Assembly: GCF_000152805.1 (NCBI RefSeq)
Contig: NZ_CH902578.1
Location: 3,881,928-3,916,864 of the forward strand
Length of the DNA: 34,937 nt
DNA from: Maritimibacter alkaliphilus HTCC2654
Lineage (GTDB): Bacteria > Pseudomonadota > Alphaproteobacteria > Rhodobacterales > Rhodobacteraceae
Direction of reading: 5' to 3'
The position numbers were made by a program, and so were the translations under genes. The notes beneath the pieces were generated by a model. It saw only the letters and a program-made list of their open reading frames with translations. It searched no databases and had not been told where the DNA came from. Below are positions 1 through 8,198 of the stretch, in pieces. The stretch's first letter is position 1; each line of letters opens with the position of its first letter.

Positions 1-1279
1 TCCGGCCCCGTCGTTTGAGGAGGTCTTTCCGGCTGCCCGTGAGGCTTTCGAGCGCCGTGGCGCCGAGGGCGACGACAAGGTCGGGGGACACGCGTTCGCG
101 TTCGAAGTCGAGCCACCATCGGCAGTGGTCGATCTCATCCCGGTTCGGCGCCTGATGCAGCCGCCGTTTGCCGCGCGGGGTGAATTTGAAGTGTTTGACC
201 GCGTTGGTGACATAGGCCGTGTCACGCGCGATCCCTGCGCTGGCGAGGGCGCGGTCGAAAAGCTGGCCCGCTGGACCGACGAAAGGGCGACCTTCGAGGT
301 CTTCGCGGTCACCGGGCTGTTCGCCCACGAACATCAGGGGCGCATCCGCGGGGCCTTCGCCGGGAACGGCCTGCGTGGCGTTGGTGTGAAGCGGGCAGCG
401 GGTGCAGGCGTCGAGCGCGGCGTGGAAGCGGTCTTGCGAGGCCGTGAGCGCCTCCTGCGCCTGGGCCACGCGGGCCACGACCTTTTCGGCGCGTGCGGGG
501 GCGAGGGTGGGCGCGGCTTCGGCCATTTCGCGGGCGCGGGTCTGAGCGGTGGCGATGAGGTCGGGGATCAGCCCCGCCTCCGGCATGTTCTTCCAGTATT
601 TCTTGGGCATCTCGGCCTGCATCGCCTTCGGTTTCAGCCGGGCCGGGTTGAAGATCGATCGGAAATAGGTGCGCCAGAGATCCTCGGCCGCGTCGCCGGG
701 CAGGTCGGGGCGCGGAGCGGGATCGGTGAAGGTGAGCCTGCCGGAGGCGAAATGCGCGGTCAGGTCGGGGGTGAAGATCGACCAGTCCATGTCGCCGAAC
801 CGTTTGGCGAAAAAGGGCGCGGCGAGTTCGAGGATCGGGTGCGACGGCTCGAACCAGGCCGCGAAACGGCGGCGTTCGGTGTCGGAGCCCAGATCGCGGA
901 ACCGGACGAAGGCGTGCATCTTGTGGCGGTCGCGCCCGACCTCTTTCGCGAGCGCGTTCAGTTTCGCCGAACGCGGGTCGCCCCGGTCGGCAAGGAAACC
1001 GCGGTCGGTTTGCAGCGCCCAGAGCGCGGCGTAGAGGCGGGCGAAGCGTTCGGGGTCCGAATGAAACACCACCAGCCGCGCCAGGGCGACGAAAGACTTC
1101 GGCACGGTGATCTGCGCGGCCTTCGCAGGGGGCGGGGTGTCCGCGGCGAACAGATCGCGCGCTTCGGTGCCGCGAGACCACAGGATCGCCTCGGGCGGCG
1201 TGCGCGCCGTCAGATGTGCGCGGGCGGCGTCGCGCCATGCGTCGTAGACCCCGGTCTGTGGCAATGTGACGTGATGCAT
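1..1279 (-). CDS. DUF4130 / UdgX uracil-DNA glycosylase fusion (3' end cut by window)
   Basis: The reading frame starts at ATG 1279 and stays open to the window edge, so about 426 codons are visible and the C-terminus is missing. The N-terminal half (from MHHVTLPQTGVYDAWRDAAR) matches the DUF4130 domain that accompanies a radical SAM protein. The second half is a family-4-like uracil-DNA glycosylase of the UdgX type: GEQPGDRED and GRPFVGPAG lie around residues 317-335, and NAVKHFKF then RGKRRLHQAP around 355-375. UdgX enzymes excise uracil and become covalently linked to the abasic DNA through the His of the RRxH loop; that His is present here. The start overlaps the stop of the upstream radical SAM gene (TGATG), so the two are surely co-transcribed and translationally coupled. 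The domain calls are by eye but the motifs are distinctive. Confidence 0.9.
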   Translation of the reverse strand, partial: MHHVTLPQTGVYDAWRDAARAHLTARTPPEAILWSRGTEARDLFAADTPPPAKAAQITVPKSFVALARLVVFHSDPERFARLYAALWALQTDRGFLADRGDPRSAKLNALAKEVGRDRHKMHAFVRFRDLGSDTERRRFAAWFEPSHPILELAAPFFAKRFGDMDWSIFTPDLTAHFASGRLTFTDPAPRPDLPGDAAEDLWRTYFRSIFNPARLKPKAMQAEMPKKYWKNMPEAGLIPDLIATAQTRAREMAEAAPTLAPARAEKVVARVAQAQEALTASQDRFHAALDACTRCPLHTNATQAVPGEGPADAPLMFVGEQPGDREDLEGRPFVGPAGQLFDRALASAGIARDTAYVTNAVKHFKFTPRGKRRLHQAPNRDEIDHCRWWLDFERERVSPDLVVALGATALESLTGSRKDLLKRRGR

Positions 1280-2511
1280 CAGAACAGGCTCAACTGCTCG
1301 GGCGGCGGGGCGAAGCGCGCCTTGAGGTCCGCCGTGTCGAGGTTGCGTGGCCGCCAGTCGAGCGTGGTGAGGAAGGGGCGGGCGTTTTTCAGGTTCGCGC
1401 CCATCCGCACGAGGTCGTCGTAGCGCAGCGTGCGGTGGCGCCGGGCGGCGAGGATGCGTTTCACAGTCTTGGTGCCGAGGCCGGGGACGCGCAGGAGCGT
1501 TTCGCGCTCGGCCCGGTTCACGTCGACGGGGAAGGCGTGGCGGTTGGCCAGCGCCCAAGCGAGCTTGGGGTCGATGGTCAGGTCGAGGTTGCCGTCTGGC
1601 CGCGCCGAGGTGATTTCGCCCACGTCGAAGCCGTAGAACCGCATGAGCCAGTCGGCCTGATAAAGCCGGTGTTCCCGCACGAGGGGTGGCGAGATCAGCG
1701 GCAGGGCGGCGGACGCGTCGGGGATCGGCGAGAAGGCGGAGTAGTAGACGCGTTTGAGGCCGTAGCTTGCGTAAAGCCGGGTGGAGCTTTGCAGGATCGT
1801 CGCGTCGGTCGCGCCATCCGCGCCCACGATCATCTGGGTCGACTGGCCGGCCGGTGCGAATTTCGGTGCGCGGCGGCCAGTGTGGGTCTTGTCGCCCGCG
1901 GTCTCCTTGCGCAGGCGAACGTCGGCCATCGCCTTGCGGATGCGGGCGGGGGATTTCTCCGGCGCGTAGGATTTGACCGCGGCGTCGGTGGGCAGTTCCA
2001 CGTTGATCGACAGGCGGTCGGCATAGCGCCCCGCCTCGTCCAGAAGGTCGGGCGAGGCGTCGGGGATGGTCTTGAGGTGGATGTAGCCGCGAAAGCTGTG
2101 ATCCTCGCGCAGCATGCGAGCGATGCGCACCATGTCGGCCATCGTGTCGTCCGGGGTGCGGATGATGCCGGAGGACAGGAACAGCCCCTCGATGTAGTTG
2201 CGGCGGTAGAACTCGAGCGTGAGGGTGACGACCTCTTCTGGTGTGAACCGCGCACGGGTCACGTTGCTGCTGACACGATTCACGCAATAGGCGCAGTCGT
2301 AGATGCAGAAGTTCGTCATCAGGATCTTGAGCAGGCTGATGCAGCGCCCGTCCGGCGCATAGGCGTGGCAGATGCCGGAGCCGGTGGTCGAACCGATCCC
2401 TTTGCCGTCGCGCGAGTCGCGCCTCTGGCCCCCGCTGGAGGCGCAGGAGGCATCGTATTTCGCGGCATCGGACAGGATCGCGAGTTTCTGGTCGAGGGTC
2501 AGCGTGGCCAT
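1279..2511 (-). CDS. Putative DNA modification/repair radical SAM protein (TIGR03916-like)
   Basis: This 410-residue protein has the radical SAM cluster motif CX3CX2C at C69, C73 and C76 (NFCIYDCAYC), which binds a [4Fe-4S] cluster and S-adenosylmethionine. Near the C-terminus, RVPGLGTKTVKRILAARR is a helix-hairpin-helix DNA-binding element (about residues 344-361). This combination, with a DUF4130-UdgX gene directly downstream, defines the family described as a putative DNA modification/repair radical SAM protein; its chemistry is not established. ATG 2511 gives the conserved MATLTLDQKLAIL start. An SOS-box sequence lies immediately upstream, so the operon is probably induced by DNA damage (inference). 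Confidence 0.92.
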   Translation of the reverse strand: MATLTLDQKLAILSDAAKYDASCASSGGQRRDSRDGKGIGSTTGSGICHAYAPDGRCISLLKILMTNFCIYDCAYCVNRVSSNVTRARFTPEEVVTLTLEFYRRNYIEGLFLSSGIIRTPDDTMADMVRIARMLREDHSFRGYIHLKTIPDASPDLLDEAGRYADRLSINVELPTDAAVKSYAPEKSPARIRKAMADVRLRKETAGDKTHTGRRAPKFAPAGQSTQMIVGADGATDATILQSSTRLYASYGLKRVYYSAFSPIPDASAALPLISPPLVREHRLYQADWLMRFYGFDVGEITSARPDGNLDLTIDPKLAWALANRHAFPVDVNRAERETLLRVPGLGTKTVKRILAARRHRTLRYDDLVRMGANLKNARPFLTTLDWRPRNLDTADLKARFAPPPEQLSLF

Positions 2512-2513
2512 GT

Positions 2514-2528
2514 GTTCACCATATGTTC
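2514..2528. promoter_or_regulatory. Candidate LexA (SOS) box of alphaproteobacterial type
   Basis: The plus strand reads GTTC-ACCATAT-GTTC, an exact match to the GTTC-N7-GTTC direct repeat bound by LexA in alphaproteobacteria. It begins 3 bases before the ATG (at 2511) of the leftward radical SAM gene, so LexA bound here would cover the start or leader region. A third GTTC follows at 2531-2534. The gene pair downstream is a DNA-repair pair, which makes the match meaningful. Confidence 0.65.
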
Positions 2529-2533
2529 ACGTT

Positions 2534-2556
2534 CCTGCCCGGACAATCCGGGCAGG
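2534..2556 (-). terminator. Perfect hairpin between acyl-CoA synthetase and repair operon
   Basis: CCTGCCCGGA (2534-2543) pairs exactly with TCCGGGCAGG (2547-2556) around a 3-base loop. It lies 33 bases after the stop of the leftward acyl-CoA synthetase gene and before the repair operon. No T-tract follows on the minus strand, so it may be an inefficient terminator or simply an insulating hairpin. Confidence 0.5.
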
Positions 2557-2588
2557 CGGTGACATTTTAGTGAACGTAAGAGTCTCGC

Positions 2589-4214
2589 TTACAGATCGGC
2601 GACCATTTTGCGCAATTCGAACTTCTGGATCTTGCCGGTCGACGTCTTGGGCAACTCGGTGAAGACGACCTTTTTCGGGGTCTTGAAGCCCGCAAGCTGG
2701 GCGCGGGTGTGGGCGATCAGCTCCTCCTCGGTGACCTTGGCGCCTTCCTTCAATTCGACGAAGGCGCAGGGCACCTCGCCCCATTTCTCATCCGGTTTGG
2801 CGACCACGGCGCAAAGCGCCACGGCGGGGTGATGCATCAGCACATCCTCGACCTCGACCGACGACACGTTCTCGCCGCCCGAGATGATGACGTCCTTCGC
2901 GCGGTCGGTGATCTTGATGTAGCCGTCGGGGTGCTGGAACGCGATGTCGCCGGAGTGGAAATAGCCGCCCTTGAAGGCCTTGGCGGTTTCCTCGGGGTTC
3001 TTGAAGTAACCCTTCATCACCACGTTGCCGCGCGCCATGATCTCGCCCACCGCCTCACCGTCCCACGGCACCTGCTGCATCCGGTCGTCGAGGACCGTCA
3101 CCTCCTCCATATCCGCGTGACCCACGCCCTGACGCGCCTTGATCGCGTAGCGTTCGGTGTCGGGCTTGTCCTCCCACTCGTCTTTCCAGAGCGTCTCGGT
3201 GATGTGGCCGTAGGTCTCGGTCAGGCCGTAGACCTGACAGACGTGGAACCCCAAAGGCTCGATCCCCGCCAAAACGGCGGCAGGGGGCGGGGCGCCTGCC
3301 GTGTAGACCTCGACCGTGTGATCGAAGGCGCGGCGGTCGGCCTCTTTCGCGTTCACGATCATGCCCAGAACGATGGGCGCGCCGCCGAAATGGGTCACGC
3401 CCTCGTCCGCGATGGCGTCGTAGATCGCCTTGGCCGTGATGTCGCGGCAGGTGACGATGGTCGCGCCGACGGCGGGCATGGTCCAGGTGTGGCACCAGTT
3501 GTTGCAGTGAAACAGCGGCACGATGGTCAGATAGCGCGTCTTGGGTGTCAGCGCCCATGCCACCGCGACGCCCATCGTGTGCAGGTAGGCACCGCGATGG
3601 GAATAGACCACGCCCTTGGGGCGGCCCGTTGTGCCGGAAGTGTAGTTGAGCGCGAGGCTTTCCCACTCGTCCTCGGGTATGATCCAGTCGAAACCGGGGT
3701 CGCCGGAGTCCAGAAAATCCTCATATTCCACGTGGCGTCCCGTGGCTGGAAAGCCCGCTTCGGGCGCGGCGACTTCCACCACCTTGGGTTTGGGGCCATT
3801 CATCTGGGTCAGTGCCTTTTCCACGACCGACAGGAACTGCGTGTCGCACAGGACGACTTTGGCCTCGCCGTGTTCAAGGATATAGGCGACGGTGCCGACA
3901 TCGAGCCGCACGTTGATCGTGTTCAGGATCGCGCCGGCGGCGGGCACGCCCCAGCTCGCCTCGACCTGCGCCAGCGTGTTGGGGATGACCGTCGCGACCA
4001 CGTCACCGGGGGCGACGCCGTTGCGCGCGAGGGCAGAGGCAAAGCGGGTGGCCCGTTCGAAGGTCTGGCCCCAAGTAAACCGGCGGTCGGCATGGACGAC
4101 CGAGGTGCGTTCGGGAAACAGCCGGTTCGCGCGCCGGATATGCGACAAGGGCGTGAGCGGCACGAAGTTTGCCGCGTTCTTGTCCAGTCCGGTCTCATCC
4201 TTGAGCCAACCCAT
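2589..4214 (-). CDS. AMP-forming acyl-CoA synthetase
   Basis: This 541-residue cytoplasmic enzyme of the ANL superfamily activates a carboxylic acid to an acyl-adenylate and then an acyl-CoA. The adenylate-binding P-loop YTSGTTGRPKG is at residues 191-201. QVYGLTETYG, HSGDIAFQHPDGY and the hinge DRAKDVIISGGENVSS follow in the usual order, and the C-terminal lysine motif PKTSTGKIQK is present. The start MGWLKDETGLDKNAANFVPL resembles roseobacter fatty-acyl or 3-methylmercaptopropionyl-CoA ligases (DmdB type) of about 540 residues. The substrate cannot be fixed from sequence: short- or medium-chain acids or methylmercaptopropionate are the main options. It is a single gene, divergent from the sulfotransferase gene, with an apparent hairpin after its stop. 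Confidence 0.9.
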   Translation of the reverse strand: MGWLKDETGLDKNAANFVPLTPLSHIRRANRLFPERTSVVHADRRFTWGQTFERATRFASALARNGVAPGDVVATVIPNTLAQVEASWGVPAAGAILNTINVRLDVGTVAYILEHGEAKVVLCDTQFLSVVEKALTQMNGPKPKVVEVAAPEAGFPATGRHVEYEDFLDSGDPGFDWIIPEDEWESLALNYTSGTTGRPKGVVYSHRGAYLHTMGVAVAWALTPKTRYLTIVPLFHCNNWCHTWTMPAVGATIVTCRDITAKAIYDAIADEGVTHFGGAPIVLGMIVNAKEADRRAFDHTVEVYTAGAPPPAAVLAGIEPLGFHVCQVYGLTETYGHITETLWKDEWEDKPDTERYAIKARQGVGHADMEEVTVLDDRMQQVPWDGEAVGEIMARGNVVMKGYFKNPEETAKAFKGGYFHSGDIAFQHPDGYIKITDRAKDVIISGGENVSSVEVEDVLMHHPAVALCAVVAKPDEKWGEVPCAFVELKEGAKVTEEELIAHTRAQLAGFKTPKKVVFTELPKTSTGKIQKFELRKMVADL

Positions 4215-4314
4215 GATGTCCCTCCCGTAAAACCTCGGACCCCGATTAGGGCGGATCGGCCCCGCGCGGTCAATCCGGGTTTTTTCGTATGCGCCGGGGG
4301 TTTATGGTCGGCCC

Positions 4315-4968
4315 ATGATCTTTTCACGCGGCCGCCGCTACATTTTCGTCCACGCGCCCAAGACGGGGGGCACGTCGCTGGCCCTCATGCTCGAGGATAA
4401 GGCGATGAAGGACGACATCATGCTCGGCGATACGCCGAAAGCGAAGAAGCGGCGCGGCAAGGTGAAGGGGATCGAGACATCCGGGCGGCTGTGGAAGCAT
4501 TCGATGCTCTCGGATCTTTACGGGCTGGTGACGCAACAGGAGATGGAGGATTTCTTCGTCTTCACCCTCGTGCGCAACCCGTGGGACCGGATGGTGAGCT
4601 ACTATCACTGGCTTCAGGCGCAGAGCTTCGATCATCCGGCGGTGGGCAAGGCCAAGGCGCTGGCCTTCGAGGATTTCGTGACCGACCCGATGATCCTGAG
4701 GTCGATGGAATTGAACCCCTATGGCCGCTATGTCGAGGATCAGGACGGGATCGAGCGCGGGGACCATTTCATACGGCTCGAGCACTTGCGCGACGATCTG
4801 GAACTGGTCGAGGCCACACTTGGGGTGAAATTTCACGAAATTGCCCATGAAAACGCCTCGAATCGGGGGCGCGACTATCGAAGTGCCTACGATCAAAGGG
4901 GCCGCGAGGCGGTGGAAAAGGCCTGCGCCACCGATATTGAGCGGTTCGGCTACCGGTTCGACGGGTAA
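4315..4968 (+). CDS. Sulfotransferase family protein
   Basis: This 217-residue protein carries the two PAPS-binding motifs of sulfotransferases: HAPKTGGTS at residues 13-21 (5'-phosphosulfate loop) and LVRNPWDRMVSYYH at about 85-98 (3'-phosphate site). The family transfers sulfate from PAPS to hydroxyl groups of carbohydrates or other acceptors; the acceptor here is unknown. The short length and position of the motifs fit the bacterial sulfotransferase-2 group. It is transcribed divergently from the acyl-CoA synthetase gene across a 100-base gap and has no same-strand partner close by. An imperfect hairpin (TGTCGC 4972-4977 with GCGACA 4985-4990) follows the stop. Confidence 0.85.
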   Translation: MIFSRGRRYIFVHAPKTGGTSLALMLEDKAMKDDIMLGDTPKAKKRRGKVKGIETSGRLWKHSMLSDLYGLVTQQEMEDFFVFTLVRNPWDRMVSYYHWLQAQSFDHPAVGKAKALAFEDFVTDPMILRSMELNPYGRYVEDQDGIERGDHFIRLEHLRDDLELVEATLGVKFHEIAHENASNRGRDYRSAYDQRGREAVEKACATDIERFGYRFDG

Positions 4969-5156
4969 GTCTGTCGCGCTTGGGGCGACAATGCGGCGGT
5001 CTGTGCCGGGATCGTGCGAGAATCCGCAACATTGACTAAAATTCACCTTATTTCTGCCCGAGAATCTGCCCTGAGCCTTTCCAGTCTGTGAACAAGCGAC
5101 GAGGCCACATGGGCTGCCACCCGGTCTTGTCGCGATCGAAGACTGGGGAATGACCG

Positions 5157-5828
5157 ATGTTCGGGATGCACGACATGCGCGACACAAGCGCCAGCCGCCA
5201 GCGGGCGGGGCGTTCCGACGACGTGTCGGGCGAAGCCTACCGCACCACCGGCCTTGTCGCCGGCACCCGGATCGCAACCGCGATGGGATGGCGGGCGGTC
5301 GAGGCGATCGCGGTCGGTGACCTCGTCCTCACCTTCGACAACGGCCTGCAACCGGTCGTCGCCGTGACCCGCACGCCGGTCGCTACACCCCTGCGCCCCT
5401 CGTCCCAGACCATGCCCGTCGTCGTGCCCGCCGGGGCCCTCGGCAACGCGACCCCCATGACGCTCACAGCCGAGCAGCGGGTCGTCGTCGAAAGCGACGC
5501 CGCCGAAGACCTGTTCGGCGATCCCTTCGCGGTGCTCAAGGCCCGCGATCTGGTGGGCTACGCCGGGATCGCGCAGGATGTGGCGCAGGTGCACGACGTC
5601 CTTACACTCCATTTCGCCGAGGATCAGGTTCTGCATGCCGATGGCGGCGCGCTGATCGTGGCCACGGCGGATATCCCTGGCGAGACGACGCTCGCCTTCC
5701 TGACCAGAACGCCGAAACCGGCACCCTATGCAACCTATGACGGTCTGGCCGCTCGCATGCTCGTGTCCGCCATGACCGACCCGGATGCCCGGCTGGGGGA
5801 GGGGGGGCTTTTGCGACCCGCCGCCTAG
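5157..5828 (+). CDS. Hint-domain (hedgehog/intein-like) protein, apparently non-catalytic
   Basis: In this 223-residue protein, VAGTRIATAMGWRAVEAI followed by VGDLVLTFDNG (about residues 36-65) is the N-terminal block of the Hint domain found in many Rhodobacterales secreted proteins. LTAEQRVVVES (about 102-112) occupies the place where relatives have an xPQHRxLV block. The usual catalytic Cys just before the AGTRIAT strand is Gly-Leu here, and the block-B His appears to be Gln, so autoprocessing is unlikely. No clear signal peptide is seen. ATG 5157 follows a weak GGGGA ribosome site. The gene stands alone and is closed by two perfect hairpins downstream. Confidence 0.8.
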   Translation: MFGMHDMRDTSASRQRAGRSDDVSGEAYRTTGLVAGTRIATAMGWRAVEAIAVGDLVLTFDNGLQPVVAVTRTPVATPLRPSSQTMPVVVPAGALGNATPMTLTAEQRVVVESDAAEDLFGDPFAVLKARDLVGYAGIAQDVAQVHDVLTLHFAEDQVLHADGGALIVATADIPGETTLAFLTRTPKPAPYATYDGLAARMLVSAMTDPDARLGEGGLLRPAA

Positions 5829-5836
5829 AACGGGCC

Positions 5837-5872
5837 GCGACGCGCGCCTTCCGCACCCTCGGCGCGCGTCGC
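5837..5872 (+). terminator. 12-bp perfect hairpin after the Hint gene
   Basis: GCGACGCGCGCC (5837-5848) is exactly complementary to GGCGCGCGTCGC (5861-5872) across a 12-base loop. It starts 9 bases after the Hint-gene stop and is followed by GATTTCCCTT. It fits a transcription terminator, though the T-tract is weak. Confidence 0.6.
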
Positions 5873-5940
5873 GATTTCCCTTAGACCTTACCGAGTTTTT
5901 CGCGCTCGTTCCTGCCCCCCCATATCACCAGCGCGAAATG

Positions 5941-5976
5941 GCCCCGTCCGACCCCCTTGCCGGACGGGGCCTTCTT
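5941..5976 (+). terminator. Intrinsic terminator between convergent genes
   Basis: GCCCCGTCCG (5941-5950) pairs perfectly with CGGACGGGGC (5961-5970), followed on the plus strand by CTTCTTAT. It lies between the converging Hint gene and the leftward 166-aa gene, so it may serve both strands, but the pyrimidine/T tail favours the plus strand. Confidence 0.7.
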
Positions 5977-5987
5977 ATATCCGGGGG

Positions 5988-6488
5988 TCAGTGATGGAAC
6001 CGTTGTGTGGGGAAGGCGATGATGCCGTCATCCGAAAGCTGTTTCGAGGCATGGGACGACCCCGCGCGAGCGGCTTCGATCAGGTCGCGCACGCCTTCGG
6101 GCGGATGGCCCGTCGCGGCGGCGATCACGTCGCGCATATGCGGGAACGAGTAAGCCTGTTCGGTGAGAGCGGCGGCGCCATAGGCGGTCTGGCCGAGACC
6201 GGAGTAATGGCGCAGCGATCCCCCGGCGCGGCGCAGCCGTCGTTCGAAGATCGAGCAGGCGATGAGGCAGCAATCCGCAAGGCCCCGCAGTTCGCGCGCA
6301 TCCGCCCGTCGGTCCATCGCCGAGACCACCCGGATCGTCAGCCCGTCGACATGCACCTGTTCGCGCATGTAGCGGGCGAGGGTGATCGCTATGTAGTGCC
6401 GCAAGGTATCGGTGAGCGTAATGCCCGTTTCCTGCATTCCATCGCCGACAAGGTCGTTGGCGGCGGCGACCAGCGCATCCTGCATCAC
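5988..6488 (-). CDS. Conserved-looking hypothetical protein, 166 aa
   Basis: I do not recognise a named family. The protein starts MMQDALVAAANDLVGDG and is soluble, with no signal peptide or membrane segment. It contains a Cys pair (ADCCLIACSIFERRLRR) and the ordered segment HYSGLGQTAYGAAA in its middle. The N-terminal half looks largely helical. The codon position bias is that of a real gene of this genome, and ATG 6488 follows GGAGGTCAC on the minus strand, a good ribosome site that decides the start. It is monocistronic, ending at a bidirectional hairpin, with an AT-rich promoter-like stretch upstream (6540-6590). Confidence 0.75.
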   Translation of the reverse strand: MMQDALVAAANDLVGDGMQETGITLTDTLRHYIAITLARYMREQVHVDGLTIRVVSAMDRRADARELRGLADCCLIACSIFERRLRRAGGSLRHYSGLGQTAYGAAALTEQAYSFPHMRDVIAAATGHPPEGVRDLIEAARAGSSHASKQLSDDGIIAFPTQRFHH

Positions 6489-6805
6489 GTGACCTCCTGT
6501 TCTTGCCTTTGGGTCCGTGCAGTCTCAACGCCGGACCATGGGAAAAAGGTTAACGCGCCGCCAAATTTGATCAAAAGAATTTTTCCGAGTGTGGCGAATG
6601 TGTTGCGGGATTGCCCGCGCCCTGTGCGCCTATGCCCGAAAGCCGTGCGGTCTGTGGACGGTGGCAAGCGGAGCGGGCGTGCGCCCGCGCATGTCTTGCG
6701 CGGGTCCGCCTGCGGCAGACACCGCGCGGGTGGGGGAGGCCAGCCTCCCCGCGACGTCGGCACGCCGCCGTCGCCCCCTCCGAGGTTTCTGGAAACGAAG
6801 AAGGA
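6489..6805. other. Gene-free stretch upstream of the 166-aa gene
   Basis: These 317 bases hold no convincing gene. The part nearest the leftward 166-aa gene is AT-rich and promoter-like and includes the 10-base palindrome TTTGATCAAA at about 6566-6576. Nearer the NUDIX stop are a perfect 8-base stem GGGGAGGC-CA-GCCTCCCC (6733-6750) and the small stem GTTTC-TG-GAAAC around 6785. These may end NUDIX transcription, but neither has a T-tract on the minus strand. Confidence 0.5.
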
Positions 6806-7513
6806 TCAGGCGAGCGGGCTTTGGCCGCCGAGCCGGATGAAAAGCGACTCTTCCTCGTCGTTCTTGAAATAGGGCACCGATGCGGGGGCATCGAGATCGG
6901 GAAGGCGGCCCGCGATTTCGGCGAGCACGACCTGCGTGATGAACGGCAGGTCGAAATCGCGCACGTCGCTGAGTGGGATCCATTGAAGGTGGCTGAGTTC
7001 GTCTTCGGCCCGCGAGAAGTCGTCCGGATCGGTCTTGATCCGGGCCGCGTCGGCCACGAAGAACCGCGCGTCGAACCGGCGCGAGCGTCCCGGCGGCGTG
7101 ATCGCGCGGAACACGAAGGCGAGCCCGTCCGGCGAGGGCAGGTAGCCCGCCCTCGCGAAGCCTTCCCATGTCGGCGGCGGGGCGGTCGGCCAGTCGCCGG
7201 GGGTGCCGAGGATCTGCCCGGTTTCCTCGAAAAGCTCACGGATCGCGGCGGCGAGGAGTGCGGGGCCGATCCCGTCCTTGGCGTCCTCACCCAGTCGGGT
7301 GCGGCAGGGCTCGGCCCCCTTGTCGCCCAGCGGCAGACCGTGATCGGCCTTGTCGACCGCGCCGCCCGGAAAGACGAACTTGTTCGGCATGAACGCGGCC
7401 TTGGCACCGCGCTGGCCCATCAGGACGCGCGGCTTCGTGTCCGCGTCACGGATCAGCACGACGGTGGCCGCGTCGCGGATCACCTTGGATTTGTCGATGG
7501 TCTCGGTCGCCAT
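6806..7513 (-). CDS. NUDIX hydrolase
   Basis: This 235-residue protein begins with a beta-strand region (AATVVLIRDADTKPRVLMGQ) and has the GXXXFPGG-type segment KFVFPGGAVDKAD, then a Nudix-box helix AAAIRELFEETG that keeps the metal-binding RExxEE core. NUDIX enzymes hydrolyse nucleoside diphosphates linked to another group. Its length and N-terminal layout resemble NUDT19-like coenzyme A diphosphatases, but the substrate is not determined. It lies 33 bases downstream of the DUF983 gene on the same strand. A DUF983-NUDIX pair is a familiar Rhodobacterales arrangement, so the two are probably co-transcribed. Confidence 0.9.
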   Translation of the reverse strand: MATETIDKSKVIRDAATVVLIRDADTKPRVLMGQRGAKAAFMPNKFVFPGGAVDKADHGLPLGDKGAEPCRTRLGEDAKDGIGPALLAAAIRELFEETGQILGTPGDWPTAPPPTWEGFARAGYLPSPDGLAFVFRAITPPGRSRRFDARFFVADAARIKTDPDDFSRAEDELSHLQWIPLSDVRDFDLPFITQVVLAEIAGRLPDLDAPASVPYFKNDEEESLFIRLGGQSPLA

Positions 7514-7546
7514 GGGCCTCCCTCGCGCGGGGGGGAAGCGCCCGCG

Positions 7547-7975
7547 TCAGTTTTCGCTCTTGGCCTCGGGCGGGGCGAAGCCATGCATCCGCTTGGCCCA
7601 CTGCACCCCCACCATGAGGCCCTTGAACCTTGGCAGAAGGTAGAGGGAGAGCGCAACCGCGAGGATGGCCAGAACCGAGAACAGCACCATCGGATCGGGG
7701 CGGAAGATGGTGAAGCCGTAGTGGAAGAACGGCACCATCAGGTGACCGACCACGAGAATGGTGAGATAGGCCGGGCCGTCGTCGGCGCGTTGGTGATGCA
7801 GTTCCTCGCCGCAGACCGGGCAGGTCTCGCGCACCTTGAGGTAGCTTTTCATCAACGGGCCGGTGCCGCACTGCGGGCACTTGCGCCGCCACCCGCGCCA
7901 GACGGCGGGTTTCAGCGGGCGTTCGTCGCCGGTGTCGGTGGCGCGTGCCAGATCGGCGGTCGTCGAGGCGTCCAT
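7547..7975 (-). CDS. DUF983 membrane protein with N-terminal zinc-ribbon-like cysteines
   Basis: In this 142-residue protein, two CXXC pairs (CPQCGTG and CPVCGEEL, about residues 34-60) form a likely zinc ribbon. Two hydrophobic membrane segments follow (YLTILVVGHLMVPFF and MVLFSVLAILAVALSLYLLP). This is the DUF983 layout; the function of the family is unknown. ATG 7975 is preferred to ATG 7988, which lies in another frame. It is the first gene of a leftward pair with the NUDIX hydrolase, and its promoter must lie in 7976-8198, opposite that of the EF-hand gene. Confidence 0.88.
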   Translation of the reverse strand: MDASTTADLARATDTGDERPLKPAVWRGWRRKCPQCGTGPLMKSYLKVRETCPVCGEELHHQRADDGPAYLTILVVGHLMVPFFHYGFTIFRPDPMVLFSVLAILAVALSLYLLPRFKGLMVGVQWAKRMHGFAPPEAKSEN

Positions 7976-8198
7976 GCGTGTCTCTCAAAGTGGTCTGTTC
8001 GCTTTGGGTTTACCTAGGGACTTCGCGCCGGGTTGCCTATGGCGCGATATGTCGCGCCGCCCGGATCGGCGGAATGATGCGGGTTTTTTTTCGTCATGTG
8101 CGACGGAACCGGGCAGGGTGCCCGTTTGAAGGTCATTCAGGGCGCGAGAAACGCCCGGCTTCAAGGCAGGACACCTTGAACCCCGAGAGGAGTAAGAC

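Noticed and set aside
309-1238. 309-codon minus-strand frame inside the UdgX gene
   Set aside because: It is an Arg/Pro-rich out-of-frame reading of the real gene, with no recognisable motif.
125-1423. Long plus-strand open frame opposite the UdgX gene
   Set aside because: It is an antisense shadow of the DUF4130-UdgX gene caused by high GC; its translation shows no domain, while the minus strand shows clear UdgX motifs.
8129-8142. AAGGTCATTCAGGG upstream of the EF-hand gene as a seventh PQQ-type operator
   Set aside because: It lacks the upstream GAC half and the AT after the spacer; kept only as a weak note under the EF-hand finding.
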